DNA of 64,000 nucleotides from an uncultured Muribaculaceae bacterium (GCA_910587925.1 CAJUOC010000010.1:1-64000), one strand, 5' to 3'. Counted from the stretch's first letter, positions 53,186-63,463 are shown. Translations and numbers: made by a program. Notes: a model not told the origin generated them from the letters alone.

Positions 53186-53461
53186 TTATTTGCGGCGGGG
53201 TTTCACACATACGGCCACTGCCATGGCCACGAAGCCCAGGAAGCAGACGGTCGGGCCCACCACGATGCGGCGGGTGCTGAATATGTCGGGGTCGAAGGCG
53301 CTCTCGGTGCTTGCGCCGCCGAGCATGAGCAGAAATCCGCCCACAATCATAGCTCCGGCCACGGCCATGAGTATGAAATTGTTGCGGCCCAGGGCGCGCT
53401 GCTCAAAGCTCTCGGGCTCGATGCGCGCGGCGTCCTTGTTATTTGTTGAGGTAGATTTCAT
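53186..53461 (-). CDS. DUF3098 small membrane protein
   Basis: A 91-residue protein with two membrane segments: NFILMAVAGAMIVGGFLLML and RIVVGPTVCFLGFVAMAVAVCV. It matches DUF3098, a Bacteroidetes family almost always next to ftsX. Between the helices is a short periplasmic loop (FDPDIFSTRR). Role unknown; association with FtsX or UppP is suggested only by conserved position. Confidence 0.82.
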   Translation of the reverse strand: MKSTSTNNKDAARIEPESFEQRALGRNNFILMAVAGAMIVGGFLLMLGGASTESAFDPDIFSTRRIVVGPTVCFLGFVAMAVAVCVKPRRK

Positions 53462-53483
53462 TGCGGAGAATGATGGTGGAAGT

Positions 53484-54359
53484 TTATTTCATGTAGAGGT
53501 CGTCGTATCCGATGCGCAGGTAGCGGTTGGTCGACACCAGGGCGGCCGCGGTGCATATGGCCGGGCCTGTGACGGCGAGCCCCGCCGCTATCACGGCCAT
53601 CGCGGGCCAGGGCACCAGGGCCGCGGCCGCGGGGTCGAGGCTGCCGGCGTAGCCGCGCAGGGCGGCGAGCATGGCTATGGCTGCGGCTGCGGCCACCAGG
53701 CCGGTGAGCGCGCCTGCGGCGAGGAACGGGCGGCGTATGTAGCCGCCGGTGGCGCCCACGAGCTTCATGGTGTATATGACGAAGCGGCGCGAGTATACGG
53801 CCAGGCTTACGGCGTTGCTTATCAGTACAAAGGATATGATGAGCAGGGCGGCGGCCACGGCGGCCAGTGTCCAGCCCACGCGGCGCATCACGGAGTTGAC
53901 CGAGTCGACCACGGCGGTCTGGGTCACCACCTGCTCCACTCCGGCGGCCATCTCCAGGCTGCGGGCCAGAGCGACGATGCTGTCGCCGACGGCCCACGCC
54001 GGGCGTACCTTGATGTCAAACTCGGCGCCGTAGGGGTTGGCGTCGACCAGCCCGGCCAGATCCTCGCCCATCGCCTCGCTCTCCTCGGCCATGATGGCGG
54101 CGGGGTCGGCGTAGGCATAGCGGTCGACGTAGGGGGCGGCTGCGAGGCGCTGCTTGAGTGCGTCGAGCTGCTGCGCGGCGCATCCCGGCTCCATCTTTAC
54201 GATGAAACCCACATTGGCGCGGACTTGGTCGGAGAGCGAGCGGGAGCCTGCCAGGAGCATGGCCATGGCGCCGAGCACGGTCAGCACCAGCATCACGCTG
54301 ATGGCCGAGGTAATCTGCGACCCGAGGGTCGATATGCGTGCTGCGCGTCTTTTACTCAT
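53484..54359 (-). CDS. ftsX: Cell-division ABC transporter permease FtsX
   Basis: A 291-residue protein with four membrane segments: one after the N-terminal cytoplasmic stretch (ISVMLVLTVLGAMAMLLA), a large periplasmic loop (residues about 55-165, including DPAAIMAEESEAMGEDLAGLVDANPYGAEFDIKV), then three more. The block SFVLISNAVSLAVYSRRFVIYTMKLVGATGGYIRRPFLAAGALTG is the FtsX signature. With FtsE it activates periplasmic peptidoglycan hydrolases; the degenerate M23 protein at 23089 would be a fitting partner class. ftsE is not in this window. Start MSKRRAA at 54359. Confidence 0.92.
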   Translation of the reverse strand: MSKRRAARISTLGSQITSAISVMLVLTVLGAMAMLLAGSRSLSDQVRANVGFIVKMEPGCAAQQLDALKQRLAAAPYVDRYAYADPAAIMAEESEAMGEDLAGLVDANPYGAEFDIKVRPAWAVGDSIVALARSLEMAAGVEQVVTQTAVVDSVNSVMRRVGWTLAAVAAALLIISFVLISNAVSLAVYSRRFVIYTMKLVGATGGYIRRPFLAAGALTGLVAAAAAIAMLAALRGYAGSLDPAAAALVPWPAMAVIAAGLAVTGPAICTAAALVSTNRYLRIGYDDLYMK

Positions 54360-54421
54360 CAGAAGCTGTACTATCGGAGAGAGGCGGGGCGACCGTCGGA
54401 GCCGCCGGGCAGAATCCGCTA

Positions 54422-54452
54422 CAAAGATACTACAAAAGCCGCCCCTTGTCAA
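54422..54452 (-). promoter_or_regulatory. Promoter of ftsX and the downstream run
   Basis: On minus, TTG (complement of 54450-54452) and TATCTTTG (complement of 54422-54429) are 20 bp apart, matching the Bacteroidetes consensus. The leader is about 55 nt. Confidence 0.65.
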
Positions 54453-54545
54453 TAGTCGGCGCCGAATAAATTTTCAAGTGTTGCCGATACTGTTAAATAC
54501 GGTTAAAAAAGCATAACATCGGAGTACTCTGAACGGTATAATACG

Positions 54546-54553
54546 TATCTTTG
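54546..54553 (+). promoter_or_regulatory. -7 box (TATCTTTG) for the secreted-protein gene
   Basis: A consensus -7 box 137 bp before the ATG at 54690, so the leader is long (about 130 nt) and AT-rich. The 330-bp divergent spacer 54360-54689 holds this box and the ftsX promoter; nothing else is seen in it. Confidence 0.55.
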
Positions 54554-54689
54554 TGCGTCCGAAAGCCGGCATCAGATAGAAAAATGCCGCCACTACGCAC
54601 ACCGTTTATATCCTTTTTGTAAACCTTTATCATCCGTTCCTAACTTTAGAGTCCCGGTCTATCCCCGGGCTGTATTCTTAACCAACATA

Positions 54690-57600
54690 ATGAACCTTAG
54701 TGTAAGACCCTTTGCTATGGCAGCTTTGGGACTGATGGCCGCTCCTATCATCGGAGCACAAGACACACCGGCCTCCCCGCTGCTTACCGGCAAGTACCGT
54801 ACAGAAGCCGTATTTTTGCCAAGTATCCCAAACTGAAATCGTCCGCGACGCAGAATACCCGCAACAGCAGTACATTTGAGATGTATGTGCTGCGAGGCGA
54901 TGCGCTCGACAATTTCAATGCCACTATAGAAGACGACAACGCGAAGCTCCGCGACCTGGCAGACCATCCCGGTCTGCATCCCGGCCTGTCGTACCGTATC
55001 AAGACTGTCGACCCTCTCTTTGCCCGCGGCGGCGCCCTCTATACCGGCTCCAAAAACTTCGAGAAACTCGACGGCGCCCGTGGTACAGTGGCAGACAAGC
55101 CTTACCTGGCCAAGGGTGGCGAGCCTGTCGAGCTTGACTTCCGCTTCGGCTCGACCGAGGGTCGTATCCGTCTGGGATACTTCTATGTGACTGCGGCTAT
55201 GGCCGAGGCGCTCCGCGACAAGGTCGCCGAGCGCTGGGAGGCTGTCAAGGACATAGAGATGGAGGGATGGCAGGAGCTGGACGACCCCTTTGACAATCTT
55301 ATATATTGCGTGCGTACCGGCCGCTTAGACAGCAAAAATCCGGTATTGTCGCAGCTCGATGATTATGAGCTGGGTCTGTTTGCCGCGTTCAGCGCCAAGC
55401 TGATACCGGCATTCTCGGTGGCTTCCGACCTGGTCAACCGCGACTATATCACAGTGCAGGCGCCCGACGGCAATCCCGACTTGGATCTGAGCGGCATATC
55501 GGGCAGCAACAATCTCGGCAACGTATGGGGCAGCTATGAGAAATACACCTCGGTATGCGATGTCATGGTTACCGGCAGTAAATTCCTCCTCACCTACTTC
55601 GGCGAGGATTATCTCGACGAGCCTGTATATGAGTTTCCCGAGGATACCCGGATTTATCCCTTCATAATTTCAAACGGCAATGACAAGGGCGAGATTGAGT
55701 CGGTCGACGAAGATGGATACATCACGCTCAAGGTGCCTGTGGGCGATGTGCGTATGATGGTGTCGAGACTCAATTGCTCCGGCCCGTACAGCGGCGGCAA
55801 ATTTCCCGACGATGCCGAGTGGGATGAGGCCCGCGCGAAGTATCTTGCCCAGCCCAACGCCTTCTCTTTCCCTTATACATATGTGGCTTACGACGGCACA
55901 GTGCGCTCGCTCAACCTCACAGCCTTTGAGGATCAGGCGTGGGCGGCCACGGCCAATAACAATTACGCCGACATCATATTTGACGTGCAGGGCGTGAAGC
56001 CCATCTCTGAGGTGGCATACTCGACCAATGATATGAGTATCTCCGTAAGCCCGGTGGGCGAGGTGGCCGATGACTCAAATCATTATTATCACCGCCTGGG
56101 CCTCTCGGCCTCGGAAGGCAAGGGCCTGCAATCGCGCCGCCTGGGTCTGCTCGAGATAAAAGGCAATGGCAACGATGTGCCTTTCACCACCAAGCCTGCA
56201 TTCTCCATCATGAACATCCTGCGCGCCGACTGCGGCGACGAGCCGGTGGCTTATGTGCTTTTCAAGAAGTACTTCACCGACGAGTCGTTTGAGCAGTACA
56301 AGGCTGAGAAAAATCTCCTGCTGCTCAATGCGCAGATTGACTACAAGGTGTATACGGCGGCTGAGTTTGCCCGTATCAACGATGCCGACGGCACTCACTT
56401 CGAGATGGTCGAGGACTGGCAGCCGCTTCAGGAGCCGTATCACTTCTATCTCAACGACGAGGGTATATTCCAAAACTCCGTAGTGGTCGAGCTGGAAAAT
56501 ATCGCCGGGCTGCACGACGACTTCGAGAGCGCGGTGAATACCGCCGACGAGGAGTATGAGTACTCGGCTTATCTGGTCGGATACTCGGGCTATGTGATGC
56601 GCTCGGTCAATAAAGACCGTGTGGTCATACCCAAGTCGGAGGTGCTCGTGGAGCGCGGCGGCGACATCGAGTTTGTCGCCGGCGAAAACTGCGACGAGCT
56701 GCCCGTCGAGACCGGCGACGGCGGCGCCGAGTACGTGTCTGTGAAGGTGGCCACCGACCCCCTGATGTATATCAAGGAGCGAGTGGTGTCTTACAGCGTG
56801 GTCGATGCCTCGGGCGCCGAGGTGAGCACACTGTCGCGCGGCGACGACGGCGCCTGGACCGCCACCGGCGGCGCCACCGTGCTGGGTTACAATCCCGGCG
56901 AGGGCCGCTACGGCTGGGTGGTGCTTGAGCTGCCGGCAGCTCAGGCTGTCAGCCGCTCCGCCGCTGACAGCCGCGGATATACCGTAAACATCAATACCGA
57001 GCCTCTCGAGGCTGTGCTCGCCGCAGCCGAGACCGACGCGGCCGGCAACAGCTATGGCGCGCCCCGCGCCGAGGCTCCCGACGCCGACGACCTGCTCACC
57101 TTTGCCGTGACGGCCAACGAAAAGGCTTATGCCAACTACGGTATCATCTCCTACGGCGTGCGCACCGACTGGTCGCTCGATGCCTCGGTCGACCCCGAGG
57201 GCGTGCTCTTCAACCAGTGGCGCACATACGACCACATGTACGATACCGCCGCCGAGGGCAAGTACGGCAACATCCTGCGCGGCCTCGACGCCTCCACCGG
57301 CACCGTCGAGCCCGACTTCTACTCCGGCACCCTGGCGCTGCACTTCCCCGCCCACGGCGGCAACAGCCTCATCAGCGACGGCGGCAGCTTCAGCAATCTC
57401 GACGTGCTCAATCAGACCTTTGATTTCGACGCACCCCGCGACGCCGAGGTCAACGCCTCCTACACCCTGCGCGCCTACATCCCCGCCAAAGATCCCGTGC
57501 ACCTCGCCGGCGCCCGCCGCGTCGCCCGCAGCGCAGCCGACGACGCCCCCGTGCGCTACTACATGGTCGAGCAGACCGCCGACCTGCGCCATACCGCATC

Positions 57601-57766
57601 GGAGCGCGACGACAGCCTCACCGGCATCCTCGACATCACCTCTCCCGATGCCGACGCCCCGGTCGAGTACTACAATCTCCAGGGAGTACGCGTCGCCGAG
57701 CCCGCGCCCGGCCAGGTGGTGATACGCCGCCAAGGATCGTCGGCCATCAAGACTGTGATACAGTAA
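54690..57766 (+). pseudogene. Large secreted protein with T9SS-like tail, frameshifted at a T run
   Basis: The reading starts at ATG 54690 with a signal peptide (MNLSVRPFAMAALGLMAAPIIGAQ) and the mature start DTPASPLLTGKYRTEAVF, but stops after 48 codons. The continuation lies in the -1 frame: reading one T twice in the run 54813-54817 joins it to FAKYPKLKSSATQNTRNSSTFEMYVLRGDAL and on to the stop at 57766, for about 1025 residues. Without this, only an N-terminally cut protein from 54881 exists. The C-terminus VEYYNLQGVRVAEPAPGQVVIRRQGSSAIK is the T9SS-type sorting-like motif common in Muribaculaceae and Prevotella. The passenger has no recognised enzyme domain. It could be a true mutation, phase variation or a base-call error. 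Confidence 0.75.
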
Positions 57767-57787
57767 AGCCATATTTTTGCAATGACG

Positions 57788-57822
57788 GAAGCCGGGGCAG
57801 CGCGCCTCGGCTTTCTTTTTTT
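57788..57822 (+). terminator. Rho-independent terminator after the secreted-protein gene
   Basis: GAAGCCGGGG pairs with CCTCGGCTTTC across a 7-bp loop, with one mismatch, followed by seven T residues at 57816-57822. Confidence 0.65.
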
Positions 57823-57850
57823 GCAGAGTCGGGGGGAATTGCTATCTTTG
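57820..57850 (+). promoter_or_regulatory. Promoter of sppA
   Basis: TTTG at 57820-57823 and TATCTTTG at 57843-57850 are 19 bp apart, a perfect consensus, 22 bp before the ATG at 57873. It overlaps the T tract of the preceding terminator. Confidence 0.7.
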
Positions 57851-57872
57851 CGCATAACTATAGTTATTTGCG

Positions 57873-59642
57873 ATGTTGAAGAAATTTGTGATTTCCATGC
57901 TCGGCTCCATAGCCGGCGTATGGATTGCGATAGGTATCGGCTTTCTGGCCGTGATGGGTATTGTCGGCGCCATCGCAGGCGCTTCGGCTGAGACAGCCTC
58001 CAAGCCGCAGAAGCACTCGGCCCTGCATCTCGACCTCACCGGCGTGATGCCCGAGCGCTATCAGCCGGCCGATATATGGCAGATGCTCAGCGAGAGCGAG
58101 CATGGCGGCGAGGCGCTCGTAGATGTGCTCGACGCCATACGCATAGCCGCCTCCGACTCCAAAATCGAGGGCATATACATCACCGCGCCCGCCGGCGGTC
58201 TCTCGGCCGGCCTTGCCTCGCGCGAGGAAATCATCACCGCCCTGCGCGACTTCAAGCGCAGCGGCAAGTGGGTGGTGGCATACGGCGACTCCTACGGTCA
58301 GGGCGACTATATGCTGGCCTCGGTGGCCGATACCGTGATGCTCAATCCGATGGGTACCGTCGACGTCCACGGCATGTACCAGGCATTGATGTACTTTGCC
58401 GGGCTGATGCAGAAGATGGGTGTCAAGGCGCAGATTGTGCGCGTGGGCACCTACAAGAGCGCCGTGGAGCCCTTTATGCTCGACGGCATGTCGGAGGCAT
58501 CGCGCGAGCAGACTACAGTGATGCTCGACTCGCTGTGGCGCTACGCCGGCGGCGTGATTGCCGACGGCCGCGACGTGACCATGGCCACCGTCGACTCCTG
58601 GGCCGACTCAATCATCAGCTCCTGGAGCGCGCCGCGCATCATGGAGGCCGGCGCCGTGACCTCTCTCTGCTACCGCCGCCAGGCCGACGACCGTGTGCGC
58701 GAGCTCTGCGGCCTCGACTCCGACGATGAGCTGCGGCTGGTATCGCCCTCGCAGTACATCGCCTCGCGCAAGGCCGTGAGCGAGAGCAAGTCCCATGTGG
58801 CGGTGCTCGTGGCCGCCGGCGACATCGTCGATACCGGCAGCGGCGGCATCGTGGGCGACAAGATGGTGCCCGAGATACTGCGCCTTGCCGACGACGACAA
58901 TGTGGCCGCCCTGGTGCTCCGCGTCAACTCGGGCGGCGGCAGCGCCTATGCCTCCGAGCAGATATGGGAGGCGCTGGAGTACTTCAAGAGCAAAGACAAG
59001 CCCTTCTACGTGTCGATGGGCGACATGGCCGCATCGGGCGGATACTACATATCCTGTGGCGCCGACCGCATCTACGCCGACCACAGCACTCTCACCGGCT
59101 CCATTGGCGTATTTGGCATGATACCCGACCTGTCGGGCCTGGTCACCGACAAGCTCGGCATCAATATCAGCACCGTGGCGACCAACCCCGACGCCGCCGT
59201 GGCAGCTCCGTTCGTGCCGCTCAACGCCCGCCAGATAGCCGCCCTGCAGAGCAGTGTCGACGATATATACGAGACATTCACATCGCGCGTGGCCGAGGGT
59301 CGCGGCATCGCCCAGGACAGCGTGAAGCTCATCGCCGAGGGCCGCGTGTGGCCCGGCGGCTCGGCTCTGCGCCTGGGGCTGGTCGACGAGCTGGCCGGCC
59401 TGCGCAAGGCCGTGACCGACATCGCCGCCGAGGCTGAGGTCGACCCCGACAAAGTGGTGTACTATCCCCGCACCGACGGCGATATGTTTGCCGAGCTGAT
59501 GCGCCTCTACGGCAGCGAGGCCGCTGTCGCTATCGGCACCGCCCGGGTCGACGCCTCTACCCTGCGGCTGCTCCGCCTCATGGACTATCTGCAGCACATG
59601 CCCCGCGTGCAGGCCCGCATGATGCCCATCGAGATCAGATAA
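57873..59642 (+). CDS. sppA: Signal peptide peptidase SppA (67K type)
   Basis: A 589-residue membrane-anchored Ser/Lys protease that degrades leftover signal peptides. An N-terminal membrane segment (MLGSIAGVWIAIGIGFLAVMGIVGAIAG) is followed by two tandem ClpP-fold domains. The catalytic Lys lies in GTYKSAVEPFM of the first domain, and the nucleophile Ser in GDMAASGGYYISCGADRIYA of the second. The length is that of the double-domain form. It begins a run with lpxK, punA and thiL. Confidence 0.94.
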   Translation: MLKKFVISMLGSIAGVWIAIGIGFLAVMGIVGAIAGASAETASKPQKHSALHLDLTGVMPERYQPADIWQMLSESEHGGEALVDVLDAIRIAASDSKIEGIYITAPAGGLSAGLASREEIITALRDFKRSGKWVVAYGDSYGQGDYMLASVADTVMLNPMGTVDVHGMYQALMYFAGLMQKMGVKAQIVRVGTYKSAVEPFMLDGMSEASREQTTVMLDSLWRYAGGVIADGRDVTMATVDSWADSIISSWSAPRIMEAGAVTSLCYRRQADDRVRELCGLDSDDELRLVSPSQYIASRKAVSESKSHVAVLVAAGDIVDTGSGGIVGDKMVPEILRLADDDNVAALVLRVNSGGGSAYASEQIWEALEYFKSKDKPFYVSMGDMAASGGYYISCGADRIYADHSTLTGSIGVFGMIPDLSGLVTDKLGINISTVATNPDAAVAAPFVPLNARQIAALQSSVDDIYETFTSRVAEGRGIAQDSVKLIAEGRVWPGGSALRLGLVDELAGLRKAVTDIAAEAEVDPDKVVYYPRTDGDMFAELMRLYGSEAAVAIGTARVDASTLRLLRLMDYLQHMPRVQARMMPIEIR

Positions 59643-59727
59643 ATCCCCGTCCCTCGTCCCTCTTAACTCTTAACCCGTCCCTCGTCCCTCTTAACTCTTA
59701 ACCCATCCCTCTTAACTCTTAACTTCC
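59643..59727. repeat. 7-bp-period array (TCCCTCG/TCCCTCT/TAACTCT)
   Basis: Heptamers TCCCTCG, TCCCTCT, TAACTCT, TAACCCG and TAACCCA run directly from the sppA stop to near the lpxK start, in one orientation only, using the same two unit types as the array at 50413-50541. Confidence 0.85.
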
Positions 59728-59757
59728 CTGACCCCCGGCTCCCTCATATCAAAACTG

Positions 59758-60810
59758 GTGCTGCTGCCGTCGAGCAAGCTCTACGGTCTCATCACCTACA
59801 TGCGCAACAAGCTCTTCGACTGGAGCGTGCTGCCCCAGCACAGTTTCGATATCCCGGTGGTGACCGTGGGCAATCTCGCCGTGGGCGGCACCGGCAAGAC
59901 GCCCCACACCGAGTATATCGTCGAGGCTCTGCGCCGCACATACCATCTGGCCGTGCTAAGCCGCGGATACAAGCGGCGCACCAAAGGCTTCGTGATGGCC
60001 ACGCCATACTCCAAGCCCGGCGACATCGGCGACGAGGCATACCAGGTGTACCATAAGTTTGACTGCAAGGTTACCGTCGCCGTGTGTGAAGACCGCGTGG
60101 CCGGCATACGCGAGCTGCGCAGGCTCGACCCCGACCTCAACCTCATCGTGCTCGACGACGGCTTCCAGCACCGCTACGTGCGCCCCACCGTGGCCATCGT
60201 GCTCACCGAGTACAACCGCCCCCTCAAATACGACCACATGCTCCCCTACGGCAACCTGCGCGAGCCGCTGAGCGGCCTCAACCGCGCCGACATCGTGGTG
60301 GTGAGCAAGTGTCCCGACGAGCTCAAAGACCGCGACTACATGATCGCCCGCAAAGACCTCGACCTCTTCCCGTATCAGGCACTATTCTTCTCGCGCTACG
60401 CTTACCAGCACCTCCAGCCGCTATTTGCCGACTCGGTGGCCTCGGTGCCCTATCTCGACTGGATGACCGACCGCGACGCCATACTGGCCGTCGCCGGCAT
60501 CGGCAATCCCCGCCCCTTTGTGCGCTATCTCAAGAGTTTCCAGCCCCGGGTGAGAGTCAATATCTTCGGCGACCACCACGCCTTCACCCGCCGCGACATG
60601 GATTTGCTGCGCCGCCGATACGAGACCATGCGCGGCGAGCGCCGCATCATCGTCACCACGGAGAAAGACGCCGTGCGCATGGCCTCGTCGCCATACTTTC
60701 CGGCCGAGCTGCGCGAGGTGACATACTATCTGCCGGTCAAGGTAGAGTTTGAGCACCGCGGCAGCGAGGAGTTTACCGACACGCTGCGCCGTATGCTCCG
60801 GCGACCGTGA
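59758..60810 (+). CDS. lpxK: Tetraacyldisaccharide 4'-kinase
   Basis: A 350-residue lipid A kinase that phosphorylates the 4' position. SKLYGLITYMRNKLFDW is the membrane-associating start; VVTVGNLAVGGTGKTPHTEYIVEAL is the Walker A; SRGYKRRTKGF, IVLDDGFQHRYV (Walker B-like DDGFQHR) and VSKCP follow. The start appears to be GTG at 59758, since no ATG lies upstream in frame before a position that would add non-family residues. It directly follows the heptamer array. Confidence 0.92.
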   Translation: MLLPSSKLYGLITYMRNKLFDWSVLPQHSFDIPVVTVGNLAVGGTGKTPHTEYIVEALRRTYHLAVLSRGYKRRTKGFVMATPYSKPGDIGDEAYQVYHKFDCKVTVAVCEDRVAGIRELRRLDPDLNLIVLDDGFQHRYVRPTVAIVLTEYNRPLKYDHMLPYGNLREPLSGLNRADIVVVSKCPDELKDRDYMIARKDLDLFPYQALFFSRYAYQHLQPLFADSVASVPYLDWMTDRDAILAVAGIGNPRPFVRYLKSFQPRVRVNIFGDHHAFTRRDMDLLRRRYETMRGERRIIVTTEKDAVRMASSPYFPAELREVTYYLPVKVEFEHRGSEEFTDTLRRMLRRP

Positions 60811-60880
60811 CCCCCCCGCTCACGCAACATTCACGCCCCCGCGGGCGTTTACCACAGACACAACTGACATACAAGACACC

Positions 60881-61693
60881 ATGCTTACCAAAATCAACCA
60901 AACCGCCGACTATCTGCGCTCGCGCGTGGAAGACATGCCCCGCACCGCCATCATCCTCGGCACCGGCCTGGGCGCCCTGGTCGACCATATCGACGACAAG
61001 CTCTACATCCCTTACTCTGAGATACCCAACTTCCCGGTGTCGACCGTCGAGGGCCACTCGGGCAATCTCATCTTCGGCCGCCTCGGCGGCAAGCGCGTCA
61101 TCGCCATGCAGGGCCGCTTCCATTACTACGAGGGCTACGACATGAAGCAGGTGACCTTCCCGGTGCGCGTGTTCAAGGCGCTCGGCGTCGACACTCTCTT
61201 TGTATCAAACGCCGCCGGCGGCATGAACAAGGACTTCCGCGTGGGCGACGTGATGGTCATCACCGACCATATCAACCTCTTCCCTGAGAATCCCCTGCGC
61301 GGCCGCAACTACAGCGAGCTCGGCCCCCGCTTCCCCGCCATGACCGAGCCTTACGACCACGCCCTCATCGCCGAGGCCGACCGTGTGGCCGCCGAGCTGG
61401 GCATCCGTCTGGTACACGGCGTGTACGTCGGCACCCCCGGTCCCACATTCGAGACTCCGGCCGAGTATGAGTACTTCCGCATCATCGGCGGCGACGCCGT
61501 GGGCATGTCGACCGTGCCCGAGGTGATAGTGGCCCGCCACGCGTCGATGCGCGTATTCGGCGTGTCGGTCATCACCGACCTGGGCGGCAAAGACATCACC
61601 GAGGTGCCCACCCACGAGGAAGTGCAGCGCGCCGCCGAGAAGGCCCAGCCCAATGTGGTGGCCGTGATGCGCGAGCTGGTAAAGCGCTCCTGA
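60881..61693 (+). CDS. punA: Purine nucleoside phosphorylase
   Basis: A 270-residue trimeric PNP that cleaves inosine and guanosine with phosphate. IILGTGLGALVDHID (phosphate loop), PVSTVEGHSGNLIFG, MQGRFHYYEGYDM, VSNAAGGMN, PTFETPAEYEYFRIIGGDAVGMSTVPEVIVARH (with catalytic Glu and Asn-type base-binding residues) are classic. Start MLTKINQ at 60881. It sits between lpxK and thiL, the usual Bacteroidales order. Confidence 0.96.
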   Translation: MLTKINQTADYLRSRVEDMPRTAIILGTGLGALVDHIDDKLYIPYSEIPNFPVSTVEGHSGNLIFGRLGGKRVIAMQGRFHYYEGYDMKQVTFPVRVFKALGVDTLFVSNAAGGMNKDFRVGDVMVITDHINLFPENPLRGRNYSELGPRFPAMTEPYDHALIAEADRVAAELGIRLVHGVYVGTPGPTFETPAEYEYFRIIGGDAVGMSTVPEVIVARHASMRVFGVSVITDLGGKDITEVPTHEEVQRAAEKAQPNVVAVMRELVKRS

Positions 61694-61697
61694 CGTC

Positions 61698-62744
61698 ATG
61701 GCCGAGATTTCATCGCTCGGTGAGTTTGGGCTCATCGCCCGGCTCACCGACGGCCTGGCCGCCGTCAACGACTCCACGGTGCGCGCCGTCGGCGACGACT
61801 GCGCCGTGCTGCGCCCCGCCCCAGGCGAGGATGTGCTCGTCACCACCGACATGCTCCTCGAGGGGCCCCACTTCGACCTCACCTACGTGCCCCTGCGCCA
61901 TCTCGGATACAAGGCCGTGGCCGTAAACCTCTCCGACATATACGCCATGAACGGCCGCCCGCGCCAGATCACGGTCGGGCTGGGCATATCGGCCCGCTTC
62001 ACCGTGGAGCATATCGAGGAGCTGTACGACGGTATGCGCCTCGCCTGCGAGCGCTATGGCGTCGACATCGTGGGCGGCGACACCTGCGCCTCGCGCCAGG
62101 GCCTGCTCATCTCCATCACCTGCATCGGCACGGCCGCCCCTGAGGCCGTCACCGGCCGCGACGGCGCCCGCCCCACCGACCTCATCTACGTGAGCGGCGA
62201 CCTGGGCGCGGCATACATGGGCCTGCAGCTGCTCGAGCGTGAGAAAGTAGCGTCGGCCGGCCAAAAGGATTTCCAGCCTGATTTCGCCGGCAAGGAATAC
62301 CTCATCGAGCGCCAGCTCAAGCCCGAGCCGCGGCGCGATATCGTCGAGGCGCTCGCCGCCGCCGGCGTCAAGCCCACCTCGATGATAGATGTGTCCGACG
62401 GCCTGTCGAGCGAGCTGCTCCATATCTGCAAGTCGAGCGACGTCGGTTGCCGCATCTACGAAGACCGCCTCCCCATCGACTACCAGACCGCCGTAATGGC
62501 CGAGGAGCTCAATATGAATCTGTCGACCGCCGCCCTCAACGGTGGCGAAGACTACGAGCTGCTCTTCACCGTGCCCCTTACTGCCCGCGAGGCGATGGAA
62601 AGCGTCAAAGGAGTGCACCTCATCGGCTACATCACCGAGCCCGACAAGGGCGCCGCCATGATTACCCGCGACGGCGAGGCCGAGTTGCCTCTGCGCGCCC
62701 AGGGCTGGAATCCCCTGGCCGACCCCGCTGCGCCGGAGGCCTGA
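61698..62744 (+). CDS. thiL: Thiamine-monophosphate kinase
   Basis: A 348-residue AIR-synthase-fold kinase that makes thiamine diphosphate. The metal/ATP motif is VGDDCAVL, followed by TTDMLLEGPHFDL, AVNLSDIYAMNG, VGGDTCAS and IDVSDGLSSELLHI. Length normal. The gap to punA is 4 bp, so the two are co-transcribed. Confidence 0.95.
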   Translation: MAEISSLGEFGLIARLTDGLAAVNDSTVRAVGDDCAVLRPAPGEDVLVTTDMLLEGPHFDLTYVPLRHLGYKAVAVNLSDIYAMNGRPRQITVGLGISARFTVEHIEELYDGMRLACERYGVDIVGGDTCASRQGLLISITCIGTAAPEAVTGRDGARPTDLIYVSGDLGAAYMGLQLLEREKVASAGQKDFQPDFAGKEYLIERQLKPEPRRDIVEALAAAGVKPTSMIDVSDGLSSELLHICKSSDVGCRIYEDRLPIDYQTAVMAEELNMNLSTAALNGGEDYELLFTVPLTAREAMESVKGVHLIGYITEPDKGAAMITRDGEAELPLRAQGWNPLADPAAPEA

Positions 62745-62830
62745 CACATACGTGGACATCATAGCCCCCGCACACCTGAGCCGCAGGCAATGGCGTGCGG
62801 GGTATATATACTCCGATACAGCCTTCCCTT

Positions 62831-63463
62831 ATGATATTATCACCCTGCGACGGCCTCGAAATCAGGATTTCGCCCGACGGCTGCGCCGACCTTGAATTTC
62901 CGGCCGGAGTCGCACTCGCGCTTCCGGTACAGACACATACCGCCCGCGTGGCCATAGTGCGACAACCCGATGAGACCTTTCCCGACACCGACGGACTCAT
63001 CTCGCTCACGCCGGAAATTGCCGTAGGCGTGCGCACCGCCGACTGCCAGCCGGTGATACTCTTCGCGCCCGACATCCGGGCTGTCGCCGCCGTGCACGCA
63101 GGTTGGCGCGGCACCATCGCCCGCATCAGCGGCAGAGCTGTCGGGGAGCTGTGCCGGCTCGGAGCCTCCCCCTCACTGATGCGAGCTTTCCTTGGCCCGG
63201 CGATATGCGGGCAGTGTTATGAAGTGTCGCCCGAGCTAATCGACGACTTCAAGGCAGCCGGATTTGCCATCAACACCGCGCCGCGGCATCTCGACCTGGC
63301 CGACCTCAACTCGCAAGACCTCGTCGGCGCCGGCCTTCGTCGCGCCAATATCACAGGCAGCGAGCACTGCACCCTCCACACCGTCGCCCCGCGCTATCCC
63401 TCGTGGCGCCGCGTCCCCGGCACCGCCACCCGCCTGATTACCGCCGCCCGCCTCACCGTATAA
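62831..63463 (+). CDS. YfiH/LACC1-type purine nucleoside phosphorylase (multicopper oxidase-like family)
   Basis: A 210-residue protein of the YfiH family. The zinc-site residues are in VQTHTARVAIV (His), VRTADCQPVILFA (Cys) and AVHAGWRGTIARI (His). Members cleave purine nucleosides and adenosine, and some are annotated as polyphenol oxidase. The ATG at 62831 is chosen over 62795; the latter would add 12 residues without family support. A hairpin at 62766-62802 (CCCCGCAC/GTGCGGGG) lies just upstream. Confidence 0.88.
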   Translation: MILSPCDGLEIRISPDGCADLEFPAGVALALPVQTHTARVAIVRQPDETFPDTDGLISLTPEIAVGVRTADCQPVILFAPDIRAVAAVHAGWRGTIARISGRAVGELCRLGASPSLMRAFLGPAICGQCYEVSPELIDDFKAAGFAINTAPRHLDLADLNSQDLVGAGLRRANITGSEHCTLHTVAPRYPSWRRVPGTATRLITAARLTV

